This document shows, one piece after another, positions 46,955-59,800 of a DNA stretch of 64,000 nt. The stretch is from Hibiscus mutabilis (taxonomy: Eukaryota; Streptophyta; Magnoliopsida; Malvales; Malvaceae). Within the stretch, counting starts at the first letter, position 1. Each line of letters begins with the position of its first letter. The notes under the pieces were generated by a model. The model was given only the letters and a program-made list of their open reading frames with translations. It was not told where the DNA came from and searched no databases. The position numbers were made by a program, and so were the translations under genes. Location: positions 24,850,750 to 24,914,749 of the forward strand of contig CM033719.1 of assembly GCA_019671005.1 (NCBI GenBank), read 5' to 3'.

Positions 46955-48778
46955 TTTGTTTTTTGTTTGGATTTTTTTTGGGAAATAGAGGAAATTTTGA
47001 ATTTTTTGGGGATTTTATTTTAAAAATGAAGAGTTGGAGTCGCCACCTGCCGCTAAGGTAGGTCGTGCACCTTTAAAATCAGAGATTCTTTTAAAAACGG
47101 GTTCGGGAGTTGGTTACATGTGGGGAAGGATTAACACATCCATCACGCCCGAAATTTAGTACCAAATTATACGTTGCTTTTAATTGATGAAAATTATTGA
47201 AATTTAAAATTAGATTTAATTAACTGTTCTTAATCGAATATAAGCTCTAATTGAGCGGGCTTTAATAATTTAGTGGGTTCGAATTAATTATCCATTTAAT
47301 TAAAAAGGGTGATTGTACATCGACCCATAGATTAAACAGACATCGAATAAGATCGATTGTCGTGTTAATTTACAGTTCGAAACGAGTACATCACCTTTAT
47401 GCATGATGCAAACAATTTAAAAATGATGTTATGAGTTGTCAAAATTTTACCTGTTTTAATATTTACCTTTAGACGATAAGAATTAATTCGAATATTTAGT
47501 TTATATCCATTAAGCCAAGTTTAAGACCAAAATAATCGAGTTAATAAATATCTCCTTTTTAATATTTAGATTAGTTAATTAATGACGTGAGTATACAATT
47601 AAATGAGGGGTTTAATGAATGTCAAGAATATGTATGTCACAAAATTTGCAAATAAATAAATAATAAAGATAAATGCGGAAAATTAAAGAGCGAACAAAGT
47701 AAATAAATGATGAAATTAAAAGAAATTCGAAAAAAGGTCAGATCGAACAAAAAAGCGTAAAATAAAGTGCAGAAATAAAAGGCGATAATTTAAATTGCGA
47801 AAAATTAAAGGCAGAAAAGTAAATGCAAGAAATTAAATAGCAGAAAATAAAAAAGGGCAAAAATTAAAATGCTGAAATTAAATGTTACACTAAACGAGCC
47901 ATAAATAATACAGGTCATATTCCGTTGTGGGTCACCGTAAGGCTGATTTTTGAACACGACATAAATGATAATATATAAATATAAACTTTATAATATATAC
48001 TATAGAATATATATAATATGTGATAGTAGACATATAGTATAATAATAATATGATATATATCTACTATATAGTAATAATATAACATATAGTAACATAATAT
48101 GTACATATAATAATATATAACATAATATAAATATAAATTAAAGTAGTAAATCCAAGACCGAAATGAAAAAGACAAAAACATGGAGGTTAAATTCGAAGCA
48201 AAAACAAAATTAGAAAGGCTAAAATCAAATTTTAAAAGGAGGGACTAAAAATGTGATTATCACGCGACGAAAATGAAAGCCGGAGAAAATCAGGGGGACC
48301 GATCGTGTAAATAACCCACAGACCGAAGTGCGCGGATCCTTCCCTCCGGGTCGGGTCATCGCGCGAATTTAAGGGACTCAAAACGGTGGCGTTTTGTGAA
48401 ACATATATATTCCAAAACCAACGTAAAGATTTTGCCTGAAACCTCATTTTTGCTTCAGCCTTAAAAAATGAAAAAAGAAGAAGAAAGCATGCTCTGAAAA
48501 CCTGAAAACCCTAGCCATGGTCGTTCATCGGCGGCCACACCTTGCTAGCCGATTCGGCGTCTGAAAACATCGATGCTCGGCGATGGTCTTACTCAGACGA
48601 CCAGGTAACTTCAAAAACCCATTTTCCTTTTTTTTGTTTTTCAATTTGAAAATTTGAACTCGAATGAACCCCTAAACTTTTATTTCAAAACAACCCTAAA
48701 AGCCCATTCGATTTTGAAAATAGATTTTTAGATTCAAGAGCAAAAAACCCTTTTTTGTTTTTTTTAAATGAATGCTAT
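46955..48778 (-). mobile_element. Minus-strand Tat-like LTR, distal part (split by insertion)
   Basis: Carries the conserved LTR block in reverse orientation (47040-47165: GGAGTCGCCACC, then GGTTACATGTGGGGAAGG). It continues to 48778, where the chromovirus inserted. The GCTAT at 48774-48778 is one copy of that element's target-site duplication. The remaining LTR piece is at 60328-60971. The outer border near 46955 is approximate. Confidence 0.65.
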
Positions 48779-51700
48779 TGTAACGCCCTGGTTTTAGGGC
48801 TTAGCGGTTTAGTGGGTTATTAGACAGTTTGGTGGACCGGAGTAGAGATTCGAGTCGGTTTCAGGATCGTATATTTTTTGTGTTTGAAAAATTATGGAAA
48901 AATGTTTAAAAATCATTATTAATTATAAAATTAATAATGGTGGAATCAATTTTGAAAAATTAGTTTTGGAAGGTGGACATTTTGGTTGGTGACCAAAATG
49001 AAAGTTTTGAAAACTGTGATTTTCTAGTGACTAAAATGAAAAGGGTCAAATACTTAGAATATTTAAGGAGCTATTTTACCAATTTGTTTCTGAAGGTTTC
49101 TCCCTTAATTTAATTAATTTAAACATGTTCTTTATTTAATAATTAAAGTGGATTTTGTTAAAAAGGTGGTTATCTTTTCTTAAACAAAAATCACGTCATT
49201 TTTCTCTCAACTTTTTCTCTCTATTCTCTCCTCAGCCAAACACTCAGATTTCATCAAATTTCCAGAGGTGAGGTGGTTTCTAACTTGATTTTATTGTTCC
49301 AAATTGTTTTACAAAGACTGTTTATACAAAATCTCACAATAATCTTGTGTTTTCTTAGCTTTTCACAAATCAATTGAGGGAGAAACTTTACAATAGGGGT
49401 AAGGTCCGATATCTCCTCTATTGTATGGTTATTTATTGAAATTCCCAAGCATTTGATCCTTGCTTTTGCATTTCTAATCTGATTTTGATGATTTTCTAAT
49501 GATTTAATGAGATCTTTGGGGAAAATGTGTTGATTCGCGAATTGAATCTAATTTCCAGTATGTAATGGTGATTTGACTGATATTTTGGATGTTCAACAAT
49601 GTTGATAAGTGATTTTTATCAATGCAATCCCGAAACATAAGAGTCTCTAGTTGTTTAGGTTGTTAGTTTTGAGGTTTTGTGTTGAAATTATGGTTGTTAC
49701 GTTGCTGGAGGTGGTAGGTTGTCTTGGATATGTTTTTAGATGTGTTTTGGTGTTGAAAATGATGCTAGGTTGATAGATGTTGGCTGGGTTGTGAATCGAA
49801 GTGCTTTGGTCTTGATTTCGGTTGTTGTGGAGGGTTAATTGTGAGGGTGTTGTGGAAATCTGAGAATGATTATGTTTGTTGTGTTTAGAATACATTATGA
49901 TGCATTAATCCTCTATTGTTGTGTGGTAAAAATAGGGGAGGTTGATCCGAAGGTGTTTGGAGGAGCGTAGGAGACTTCGGATGCTTGTTTGCGCATCGAC
50001 AAATAGAAGTTTCGCATATCGGTGAGTGAAAATGTGGTTTAAAGCGTTTTGATGTTTTGGAACAGAGTTTTAGGAGTTAAGGTAGAGCTTGAAACACTTA
50101 CCTAGACTCGGACGTAAGTAAAGTGGTTTTACTCTCTCGGTCGTGCTAGTGTTTGATGGTTTTATGCACTTGTTTTAATTTACATGTTACCTACTGTTTA
50201 AGCATGTTTTAAAGTACTTGAGATACTGGTTTTAAGCATGTTTTGCTGAAGGATGCACATGGTAAGTGATCCTTGTAAGTATGGTTTACACTTGTGGTTT
50301 AAAGCATGGTTGTTGCTTTGGAAATGGCATGGTTTAATGCTTGTTAAAAACAGTGAGGTAAATGCTAAATAGTTAATTATATTGGCAAGTTATGTGGTTT
50401 TAAAATTGTTATCGGATATAGTTGGCCGGCCATAGGATTGAGTGCACTGTAAAATAAGTCACCTTGGATGTTGAGGGGTTTATATTGTGTACCGAATACT
50501 CCATCCACGTACCCTAACGGTAGAGGGGTTTAACGGTACCGATTACTCTCGTTAGAGGGGTTAAGCATCTAACCGATGAGAGAGATGGGTTTTCCCTGTG
50601 GGTTGAAAGTGTACCCGGTTGTTATTGTACCGCGATTGTAATTGTATCGCTATTTCGGTTGAGATGGCTTGAAGTGTTGGGTTAACACTTATTGAATCCG
50701 TGTATCCGATGAACTCTTTTGTTAATAGACTTGATATTGATCACTTGAAAGCCAATATAATTGTTAATGTATCATTGAAATATCTTATGTTGTATAATGT
50801 GATTTATACATGTTTCTCCTTAAGCTTTACATTTGGTAGTAATGCATGGGAAGGCTTAAATGGAGGGTTAGCAATGGGATTTGCTGTTGATTAATGATAC
50901 ATGTAGCATATGGTTTATTATGCTGGTTTTAATAATATAAAGTGCATGTTTTCAAAAGGGGCATGATGATGATGTTTTTAAAGGATGATGTTAAATAAAT
51001 AGTATTAAATGCATCGATGGTGATTGTTTTGAGCATTCCTCACTAAGCCTTGTGTGCTTACGCTCCTTTTGTCCATCAATGCAAATAATTGAGGTTTTGG
51101 AAGGCAGCAAGAAGCAAAGGGATCTTGGCAAAACTTGTTTCCAAAGTATGTCTTGGTTTAGACTATAATGAATAAGGGCAATAGGGTACCTATTGTGTTT
51201 TGGGAGATGTTGTGTGGAACTCCCTGTCTGAGCATACTTCTTTAGTTGCTCTTGGGTTGTAAATGTCCTTTAAAGTTTGTTTTGATGCTGGTTTACCTTT
51301 TTGACATGTTGCTTGAATGGACATTAGGAAACATGCCTATAGATTCCCTTTTGATGCTTGTTACTTGTTGTGCTGTAGGAATGAATTTTCTAGTTGGCTT
51401 GTGATACGTATGGCATGTTGGTATGGTGTTATAAGCATGTTGGAATGGTTTGAGAATGTTTTTGAGATGAAAAACCAACAAATTGTGGCATTACAGGTCC
51501 AGGCGCACCGATACGCGGGGGACCATATCGGTACGGCTAGGCATTTTCTGGCCTGAGGGATCGGTACACGTAAGTGAGTATCGGTACGCCTAGGTGATTT
51601 TTGGCCTGGCATACCGATACAGGTAATGGTGTATCGGTACACGTTCTAGCCTCTAGAATTTTACTTTTTCAATCCAAACCCCTGTACTGATACCCATGTA

Positions 51701-52251
51701 AGCGTACCGATATGTATATTAAAAAGATTCAAAAGTTAGGTAAGTTCGTTATGGCGTATCGATACCTTCCATGGTGTATCGGTACGAGCATTTTATGCGT
51801 ATCGGTATGGTGACACCCGTACCGATACCCGGGGCCATTTTCTGTAATGTTGGCTTGGCAGTTTTTCTTTCATTGCATTCTAGTCCCTGAATCTTGTCCA
51901 TACGATTGTATGAGCTTGAATGATCAATTTGAGATGAAATTTGAGATAAATAATCAGAACATGACTAATTAAAGATTGGTATTAAAAGTGGCTTAAATCC
52001 TGCAAATTTCCTATATTTGTAATTTGTTCCTAAATTGTAGATGTGATCAATTGGATGTTAAAATGATGCCCGATTGAGGTGGGGTTATACCTGAGTGATG
52101 CGTGTACACGTAAGACTAATATTTGGCATCTAGACAAGATAAAAAGAAAAAAATGGACCAGGTTTTGTTGAATCTCTTCGGTTTGCTGCGGCAAACCTAA
52201 TGTAGCTTCCTCGATTTGGTCTGGCGGTTGGATCGGGTTAAGGGGGTTACA
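48779..52251 (+). repeat. 5' LTR of the plus-strand chromovirus (3.47 kb)
   Basis: TGTAACGCCC to GGGGGTTACA. Landmarks in order: pyrimidine-rich TTTTTCTCTC tract near 49200; GTACCGAATACTCC repeats (50490-50680); CTCACTAAGCCTTGTGTGC box at 51039; GTATCGGTACG motif array (51498-51835). Confidence 0.93.
51498..51835. repeat. GTATCGGTACG/GTACCGATAC motif array, 5' LTR
   Basis: About a dozen copies in both orientations within 340 bases, with unrelated sequence between. The 3' LTR copy at 59580-59910 retains the positions, but several motifs have one-base changes. Confidence 0.78.
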
Positions 52252-52256
52252 TTTGG

Positions 52257-52270
52257 TGGTATCAGAGCCA
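52257..52270 (+). other. Primer-binding site TGGTATCAGAGC
   Basis: Perfect initiator tRNA-Met-type site five bases after the 5' LTR end. Confidence 0.85.
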
Positions 52271-52539
52271 GGTTTGGTTCGTTTGGGAGGTTGCTGTGTT
52301 GTTGCCATGTTTGATTTGCACGGTGATTGTTATATGTACGCTGATTGTTATACACGGTGATTGATATATGAATGTTGGTGGTTGTATGCTATGTTTGGGA
52401 TGTTTTGGGGTACCCATTGCCTTATTGTTATAGTCTAGAAAGTTTTGATTTTGAAATGAAAGTCTTGGATCCTTGCTTGAGGCTGGCCTGATTGTTTTGT
52501 TTTGAAATGATTATCATGCCTTAGATATATTTTAGCACG

Positions 52540-53400
52540 ATGTGACCGAGGAGAGAGTTGCGATCTAGTGCGATTACTGCTGTCACTGGGCAGGATGATG
52601 AAGGAGAAGTTGTACCTCTTGGAGGGTTGCCACTGCCCCCACCTAATCCACCTGAGGGAGTGGAACAAATACCACCTGTGCCGGCTGGGCCATGGATGGG
52701 TGATATGGCACCCCTGATACAGGCCATGACCGGTGCGTTTCAGGCAGCAATTGCGGGTGTTCGTGTACCAGCACCACCGGTTGAGGGGCAAGGTTTGCCA
52801 CTTGAGCGTCTTCGTAGTTTGGGCGGAGTTGAGTTTTGAGGGTTGTCGCCTGAGGTTTCTAAGGGCTGGTTGGCCAGTACTGAGAGGATACTGGGCTAGA
52901 TGGGGTGCACTGATGCTCGTAAGTTGGGTTGTGCTATTTCCCTGTTGCAGGGTGATTCCTATACGTGGTGGACTACCACTATATCTGGTATGGCGACGGA
53001 TGAGGTGACCTAGGAGTTCTTCTGTGAAGCTTTTCGGAAGAAGTTTTTGGGAGTCCTATATCAGGACGAGAGGAAGCGAGAGTTTATGGCGTTGGTGCAG
53101 GGTAGTATGTTTGTGGCGTTGGTCTAGGGGTAGGGTACCCAGGTCAGAGCCTCGTATAGCACTTGTTGGGTTTGCAGATCCTTAGACCATTTGAGGCGAG
53201 ATTACCCACGGTTGGCCAGGGAGGGTCAGGCACCTGCGCTTGTGGTGGCTAATGCTTGTTGGAGTTATGGGTCGGGCGACCACCAGAGGCGCGATTGTCC
53301 GTTGTTAGCTCGAGGTGGGCATGGTGCTGCACATGTTGTATTCTGCAGTAGGGTCGTGGTCGTGGCCACGACCCGTTTCAACATCGAGATAGGGGGAAGA
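52540..53400 (+). pseudogene. Chromovirus gag pseudogene
   Basis: The start position (ATG at 52540) is followed at once by TGA. The reading then gives a Pro-rich N-terminus (GLPLPPPNPPEGVEQIPP, 52620-52680) and the gag core SLLQGDSYTWWTTT (about 52945-52985). A TAG at 53011 stands where WEFF is usual. Sequence between MALVQGS (53090) and the knuckles (53190) is shortened, so part of gag is deleted. Both zinc knuckles have lost a Cys to Tyr (RRDYPRL; CWSYGSGDHQRRDC), each a G-to-A change. Confidence 0.82.
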
Positions 53401-53405
53401 GGATT

Positions 53406-56400
53406 GTGGCTCATACTGTTGCTATCCAGCCTGAGGAAGATGGATCAGCTAGGGTGTATGCGCACCGTGAGGGTCGCAATGACACCGATGTGATTGCTGG
53501 TACTTTTACCTTTCAGTCTCTGTCGTTGTATTCGTTGGTTGATTTTGGATCTACTCATTCATACATTTTGAGTGAGCATGCTAAGTTGCTTGATATATCT
53601 GTTGAAATTCTTAATGTGGGAGTTAGAGTGACTAGTTCTCTTGGAGAGACGGTCGTGGTTAGGAGATTGTATTGTAGGTGTCCGCTGATGGTTCAGGGAC
53701 ATGTGTTTGTCGTAGACTTGATGGAGCTACCATTCCATGGTTTTGATGTGATCTTGGGTATGTATTGGTTGACCGAACATCGGGCTATGGTGGATTTTGA
53801 GACCAAGCGGATATCTTTGAGGTTGTCGGATGATTATGAGGTGGTGGTTGTTAGCGAGAATGCCTAGTTTTTGTCTAGTATTATTTCGGTGTTGGAGGCA
53901 AGACGAATGTTGGATACGGGATGTCAGGCATATTTGGTTTACGTTATGAATCCTGGATCAAAGGAGTTGAGAGTGCAGGATGTTTGCATTGTATGTGAGT
54001 TTCTTGGTGTTTTTCCGGAGGAATTACTGGGGTTTCCACCTGACGTGAGGTAGAGTTTGGCATCGAGGTTTTTGCGGGCACTGTACCAGTATCAATTGCT
54101 CCGTACCGCATGGCTCTGAAGGAATTGAAGGAGTTGAAGACGCAGTTGCAGGGGTTGTTGGATCGGGGCTTTATTAGACCCAATATTTCACCGTTGAGAG
54201 TGTCGGTGTTGTTTGTTAATAAGAAAGATGGTACGTTGCGGATGTGTATAGATTATCAGTAGCTGAATAAGTTGACAATAAAGAACAAGTATCCCTTACA
54301 GCGGATTGATGATATGTTTGATCAGTTCAGGGGAGCTTCGGTGTTTTCCAAGATAGATATGAGGTCAGGGTACTATCAGCTAAAGGTGAAGGAGGTCGAT
54401 GTGCCCAAAACAACCTTTTGTACGAGGTACGGGCATTATGAGTTTCTTGTGATGCTGTTTGGTTTGACCAATGCTTCAGCTGCTTTTATGGACATGATGA
54501 ACGTGTTTTATGAGTTTTTGGATCAGTTTGTGGTGGTGTTTATTGATGATATCCTTGTGTACTGTCGTACCAAGGAGGATCATGATAGCCATTTGCGAAT
54601 TGTACTTCAGAAACTGATGGAGAATCAGTTGTATGCCAAGTTAAGCAAATGTGAGTTATGGCTTAAGAAAGTTGTGTTTCTCGGACATGTGGTGTCGGCC
54701 GAAGAAATTCGTGTCGATCTGCATAAGGTTGAGGCTGTAATGGGTTGCAATGAGCCCAAGTCTGTGACGGAAGTTAGGAGTTTCCTCAGTTTGGCGGGTT
54801 ATTACCGGAGGTTTGTGGAAGGGTTCTCAAGTGTGGTGGCTCCGTTAACAAAGTTGCTACAAAAGAATGTTAAGTTTGAGTGGACGGAGGATAGGCAACA
54901 AGCTTTCGAAAGGTTGAAGGAAGCCTTGACGCGAGCTCCGGTTTTGGTTCAACCAGAATCGGGAAAGAAGTTTGTTGTTTATAGTGAAGCGTCGTATGTT
55001 GAGCTTGGTTGCATGTTGATGCAGGAGGGTAAGGTAGTGGCGTATGCATCTAGGCAGTTGAAGGTGCACGAACGTAACTATCCTATTCACGATCTTGAGC
55101 TTGCAGCGGTAGATTCGCGTTGAAGATATGGAGGCATTATCTGTATGGTGAGAAATGTGTGGTTTACATGGATCATAAGTGTTTGAAATATCTGATGTCA
55201 CATAAGGAGTTGAATATTAGGCAGCGTAGATGGTTGGAGTTGCTTAAGGATTATGATCTGACCATTGAGTATCATCCGGGGAAAACCAATGTTGTAACGG
55301 ATGCTTTGAGTAGGAAAACGGCTGTGGAATTGAGAGCCATGTTTTCTAGGTTGAGTGTGACGAATGACGGAGGTTTGTTGGCTGAGTTGCAAGTGAAGCC
55401 GTCCTTGTCGTAGATGATTAAGGAGAAGCAACCGTGTGATGGGAGTTTGGTATCTCATGTGGAAGATATCAGGGATGGAAATCCTACGGATTTTTATTTC
55501 AACGATGATGGGGTGTTGTGTTTCAAAGGTCGAATAGTGGTGCCTGAGGACGAAGAGTTGAGGCGTACTATTTTGACTGAGGCACACGCTAGTCCTTTTA
55601 CTATACATCCTGGTAGTACTAAGATGTATCGAGGGTTGAAGGAGGAGTACTATTGGGTTGGATTGAAGAGGGCTGTGGCTGATTTTGTAGCTCGGTGTAT
55701 GGTTTGTCAGCGGGTAAAGGCTGAACATCGGTTCCCTTCTGGGTTGTTGCAACCATTGAAGATACCGGAATGGAAGTGGGAAAGAATCACCATGGATTTT
55801 GTGTCTAGGCTACATTTGACGCCGACCAAAAAGGATTCTATCTGGGTGATCGTAGATCGGTTTACGAAGTGTGCGCATTTTGTGCCAGTGCATACTACGT
55901 ATACCTTGGACAGGTTGGCTGAGTTGTACATCTCTAAGATAGTGCGTTTGCACGGGGTGCCCAAATCTATAGTTTCGGATAGGAATCCGCGGTTCACCGC
56001 AAGGTTTTGGGTGAGTTTACATTGTGCTTTGGGAACCCGGTTGAGTTTTAGTACCTCGTACCACCCCTAGTCGAATGGCCAGTTGGAGTGCGTGATTCAA
56101 GTTCTCGATGATATGTTGAGGAGTTGTGTTATTGAGTACCAGGGAACTTGGGAGAAGCAGTTGCCGCTAGTGGAGTTTGCTTACAATAACAGTTATCATG
56201 CTAGCATACAGATGGCCCCTTATGAGGCATTGTATGGCAGAAAGTGCCGTACGCCCGTGTGTTAGGCAGAAGCAGGGGGAAAGTTTGTGTCTATGCCCGA
56301 TGTCTTGAAAAGCATGACCGAAAAGGTAAAGTTGATATGTGAGCGCTTAAAAGCGGCTGTAGATCGCCAGAAATCCTATGCGGATTTGAAGCATAGGGAT

Positions 56401-56870
56401 ATAGAGTACGCTGTGGGTGATAAAGTGTTTTTGAAAGTGTTGCCCTGGAAAAAGATGTTGCATTTTTGGGCGGAAATAGAAGCTTAGCCTGAGGTTCATT
56501 GGACCATACGAGGTCGTTGAGCGTAAGGGTCCTGTTGCGTACCGTTTGAGGTTACCTCCGGAGTTGGGAAAGATTCATGATGTGTTCCACATTTCGGTGT
56601 TGCGGAGGCATAGGTCGGATCCATCGCATGTCATACCGGTGGAAGAGATCAAGTTGAGACCATACCTATCTTATGATGAGGAACCAGTAGAGATTCTTGA
56701 CACCAGCAGTAAGGTGCTCCGTGGCAAGATAGTTGAGCTGGTTAAGGTGTTGTGGAAGCACCGCGGTGTTGAGGATGCAACGTGGGAGCGCAAGTCAGAT
56801 ATGGTGAAGCAGTTTCCGCACCTGTTTCCTTCAGGTAAATTTCGAGGAAGAAATTTCTTAAGTGGAGGAG
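53406..56870 (+). pseudogene. Chromovirus pol pseudogene (PR-RT-RH-IN-chromodomain)
   Basis: Protease 53406-53865 has LVDFGS where the active site should be D-S/T-G, so the Ser is lost. A frameshift lies near 54045. RT runs 54060-55000 with the SKIDMRSGYYQL and FIDDIL (54538-54555) motifs intact. RNase H starts YSEASYVELG (first catalytic Asp changed to Glu) and is frameshifted at about 55112. Integrase has the HHCC finger (CMVCQ, about 55700), MDFV (55793), VSDRNP and a Glu after SNGQL. The tail 56650-56850 is chromodomain-like (VKVLWKHRGVEDATWE). In-frame stops lie at 54260, 55411, 56068 and 56263, with another frameshift near 56485. Inactive. Confidence 0.9.
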
Positions 56871-56873
56871 AGT
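56858..56873 (+). other. Polypurine tract before the 3' LTR
   Basis: TTAAGTGGAGGAGAGT lies immediately before the LTR start TGTAACGCC. Confidence 0.7.
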
Positions 56874-59800
56874 TGTAACGCCCCGGTTTTAGGGATTAGC
56901 GGTTTAGTGGGTTATTAGACGGTTTGGTGGACCGAAGTAGAGATTCGAGTCAGTTTCGGGATCGTATATTTTTGTGTTGGAAAAATGTTTAAAAATCATT
57001 ATTAATTATATATTTAATAATGGTGGAATTAATTTTGAAAAATTAGTTTTGGAAGGTGGACATTTTGGTTGGTGACCAAAATGAAAGTTTTGAAAACTGT
57101 GATTTTCTAGTGACTAAAATGAAAAGGGTCACATACTTAGAATCTTTAAGGAGCTATTTTACCAATTTGTTTCTAAAGGCTTCTCCCTTAATTTAATTAA
57201 TTTAAACATGTGCTTTATTTAATAATTAAAGTGGATTTTGTTAAAAATGTGGTTATCTTTTCTTAAACAAAAATCACGTCATTTTTCTCTCTATTCTCTC
57301 CTCAGCCAAACACTTAGATTTCATCAAATTTCCATAGGTGGGGTGGTTTCTAACTTGATTTTATTGTTCCAAATTGTTTTACAGAGATTGTTTATACAAA
57401 ATCTCACAATAATCTTGTGTTTTCTTAGCTTTTCACAAATCAATTGAGGGAGAAACTTCACAATAGGGGTAAGGTCTGAGATCTCCTCTACTTTATGGTT
57501 CTTTATTGAAATTCCCAAGCATTTGATCCTTGCTTTTGTATTTCTAATCTGATTTTGATGATTTTCTAATGATTTAATGAGATCTTTGGGGAAAATGTGT
57601 TGATTCACGAATCGAATCTAATTTCCAGTAAGTAATGGTGATTTGACTCATATTTTGGATGTTTAACAATGTTGATAAGTGATTTTTATCAATGGAATCC
57701 CGAAACATAAGAGTCTCTATTTGTTTAGGTTGTTAGTTTTGAGGTTTTATGTTGAAATTATGGTTGTTAGGTTGCTGGAGGTGGTAGGTTATCTTGGATC
57801 TATTTTTAGATGTGTTTTGGTGTTGAAAATGATGCTAGGTTGATATATGTTGGCTGGGTTGTGAATCGAAGTGCTTTGGTCTTGATTTCAGTTGTTGTGG
57901 AGGGTTAATTGTGAGAGTGTTGTGGATATTCGAGAAGGATTGTGTTTGCTGTGTTTAGAATGCATTATGATGCATTAATCCTCTGTTGTTGTGTGGTAAA
58001 AATAGGGGAGGTTGATCCGGAGGTGTTTGGAGAAGCGTAGGAGACTTTGGATGCTTGTTTGCGCGTCGGCGAATCGAAGTTTCACATATCGGTGAGTGAA
58101 AACGTGGTTTAAAGCGTTTTGATATTTTGGAACAGAGTTTTGGGAGTTAAGGTAGAGCTTGAAACGCTTACCTAGACTCGGACGTAAGTAAAGTGGTTTT
58201 ACTCTCTCAGTCGTGCTAGTGTTTGACGGTTTTATGCACTTGTTTTAATTTACATGTTACCTACTGTTTAAGCATGTTTTAAAGTACTTGAGATACTGGA
58301 TTTAAACATGTTTTGCTGAAGGATGCACATGGTAAGTGATCCTTGTAAGTATGGTTTATACTTGTGGTTTAAAGCATGGTTGTTGCTTTGGAAATGGCAT
58401 GGTTTAATGCTTGTTATAAACAATGAGGTAAATGCTAAATGGTTAATTTTATTGGCAAGTGATGTGGTTTTAATATTGTTATTGGATATAGTTGGCCATA
58501 GGATTGAGTGCACTGTAAAATAAGTCACCTTGGATGTTGAGGGGTTTATATTGTGTACCGAATACTCCATCCAATTACCCTAACAGTAGAGGGGTTTAAC
58601 GGTACCGAATACTCCCGTTAGTGGGTTTAAGCATCTAACTGATGAGAGGGATGGGTTTTCCCTGTGGGTTGAAAGTGTATCCGGTTGTTATTGTACCCGA
58701 TTGTTATTGTACCGCGATTGTAATTGTATCGCTATTCCAGTTGAGATGGCTTGAAGTGTTGGGTTAACACTTGTTGAATTCCTGTATCTGATGAACTCTT
58801 TTGTTAATGGACTTCCTATTGATCACTTGAAAGCCAATATAATTGTTAATGTATCATTGAAATGTCTTATGTTGTATAATGTGATTTATACATGTTTCTC
58901 CTTAAGCTTTGCATTTGGTAGTAATGCATGGGAAAGCTTAAGTGGAGGGTTAGCAATGGGATTTGTTGTTGATTAATGATACATGTAGCATATGGTTTAT
59001 TATGTTGGTTTTAATAATATAAAGTGCATGTTTTCAAAAGGGGCATGATGATGATGTTTTTAAAGGATGATGTTAAATAAATGGCTTTAAATGCATTGAT
59101 GGTGGTTGTTTTGAGCATTCCTCACTAAGCCTTGTGTGATTACGCTCTTGTTGTCCATCAATGTAGATAGTTGAGGTCTTGTAAGGCAGCAAGAAGCAAG
59201 GGGATCTTGGCAAGACTTGTTTCCAAAGTGTGTCTTGGTTTAGACTATAATGAATAAGGGCAATGTGGTACCTATTGTGTTTGGGAGATGTTTTGAGGAA
59301 CTCCCTGTTTGAGAATACTTCTTTAGTTGCTCTTGGGTTGTAAATGGCCTTTAAAGTTTGTTTTGATGCTGGTTTACCTTTTTGACATGTTGCTTGAATG
59401 GACATTAGGAAGCATGCCTATAGATTCCCCTTTGATGCTTGTTACTTGTTGTGATGTAGGAATGGAGTTGCTAGTTGGCTTGTGATACGTATGGCATGTT
59501 GGTATGGTGTTATAAGCATGTTGGAATGGTTTGAGAATGTTTTTGAGATGAAAAACCAGCAAATTACGGCATTACATGTCCAGGTGTACCGATACGCAGT
59601 GGACCGTATCGGTACGGCTAGGCATTTTTTGGCCTGAGGGATCGGTACGCGTAAGGGAGTACCGGTATGCCTAGGTGATTTTTGTCTTGGCATACTGATA
59701 CGGGTAATAGTGTATCGATACACGTTCTAGCCTCTGGAATTTCACTTTTTTAATTCAAACTCGTGTAACGATACCCATGTAAGCGTATCGGTACGTATAT

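Noticed and set aside
48480..48610. Short GC-rich coding exon (ATGGTCGTTCATCGG...)
   Set aside because: It lies inside a minus-strand LTR. GC-rich islands of the same style are present in the other Tat-like LTRs, and the frame is short and unsupported.
52257..52270. tRNA gene near the chromovirus LTR
   Set aside because: Only the 3'-end complement is present. It is a primer-binding site without cloverleaf arms.
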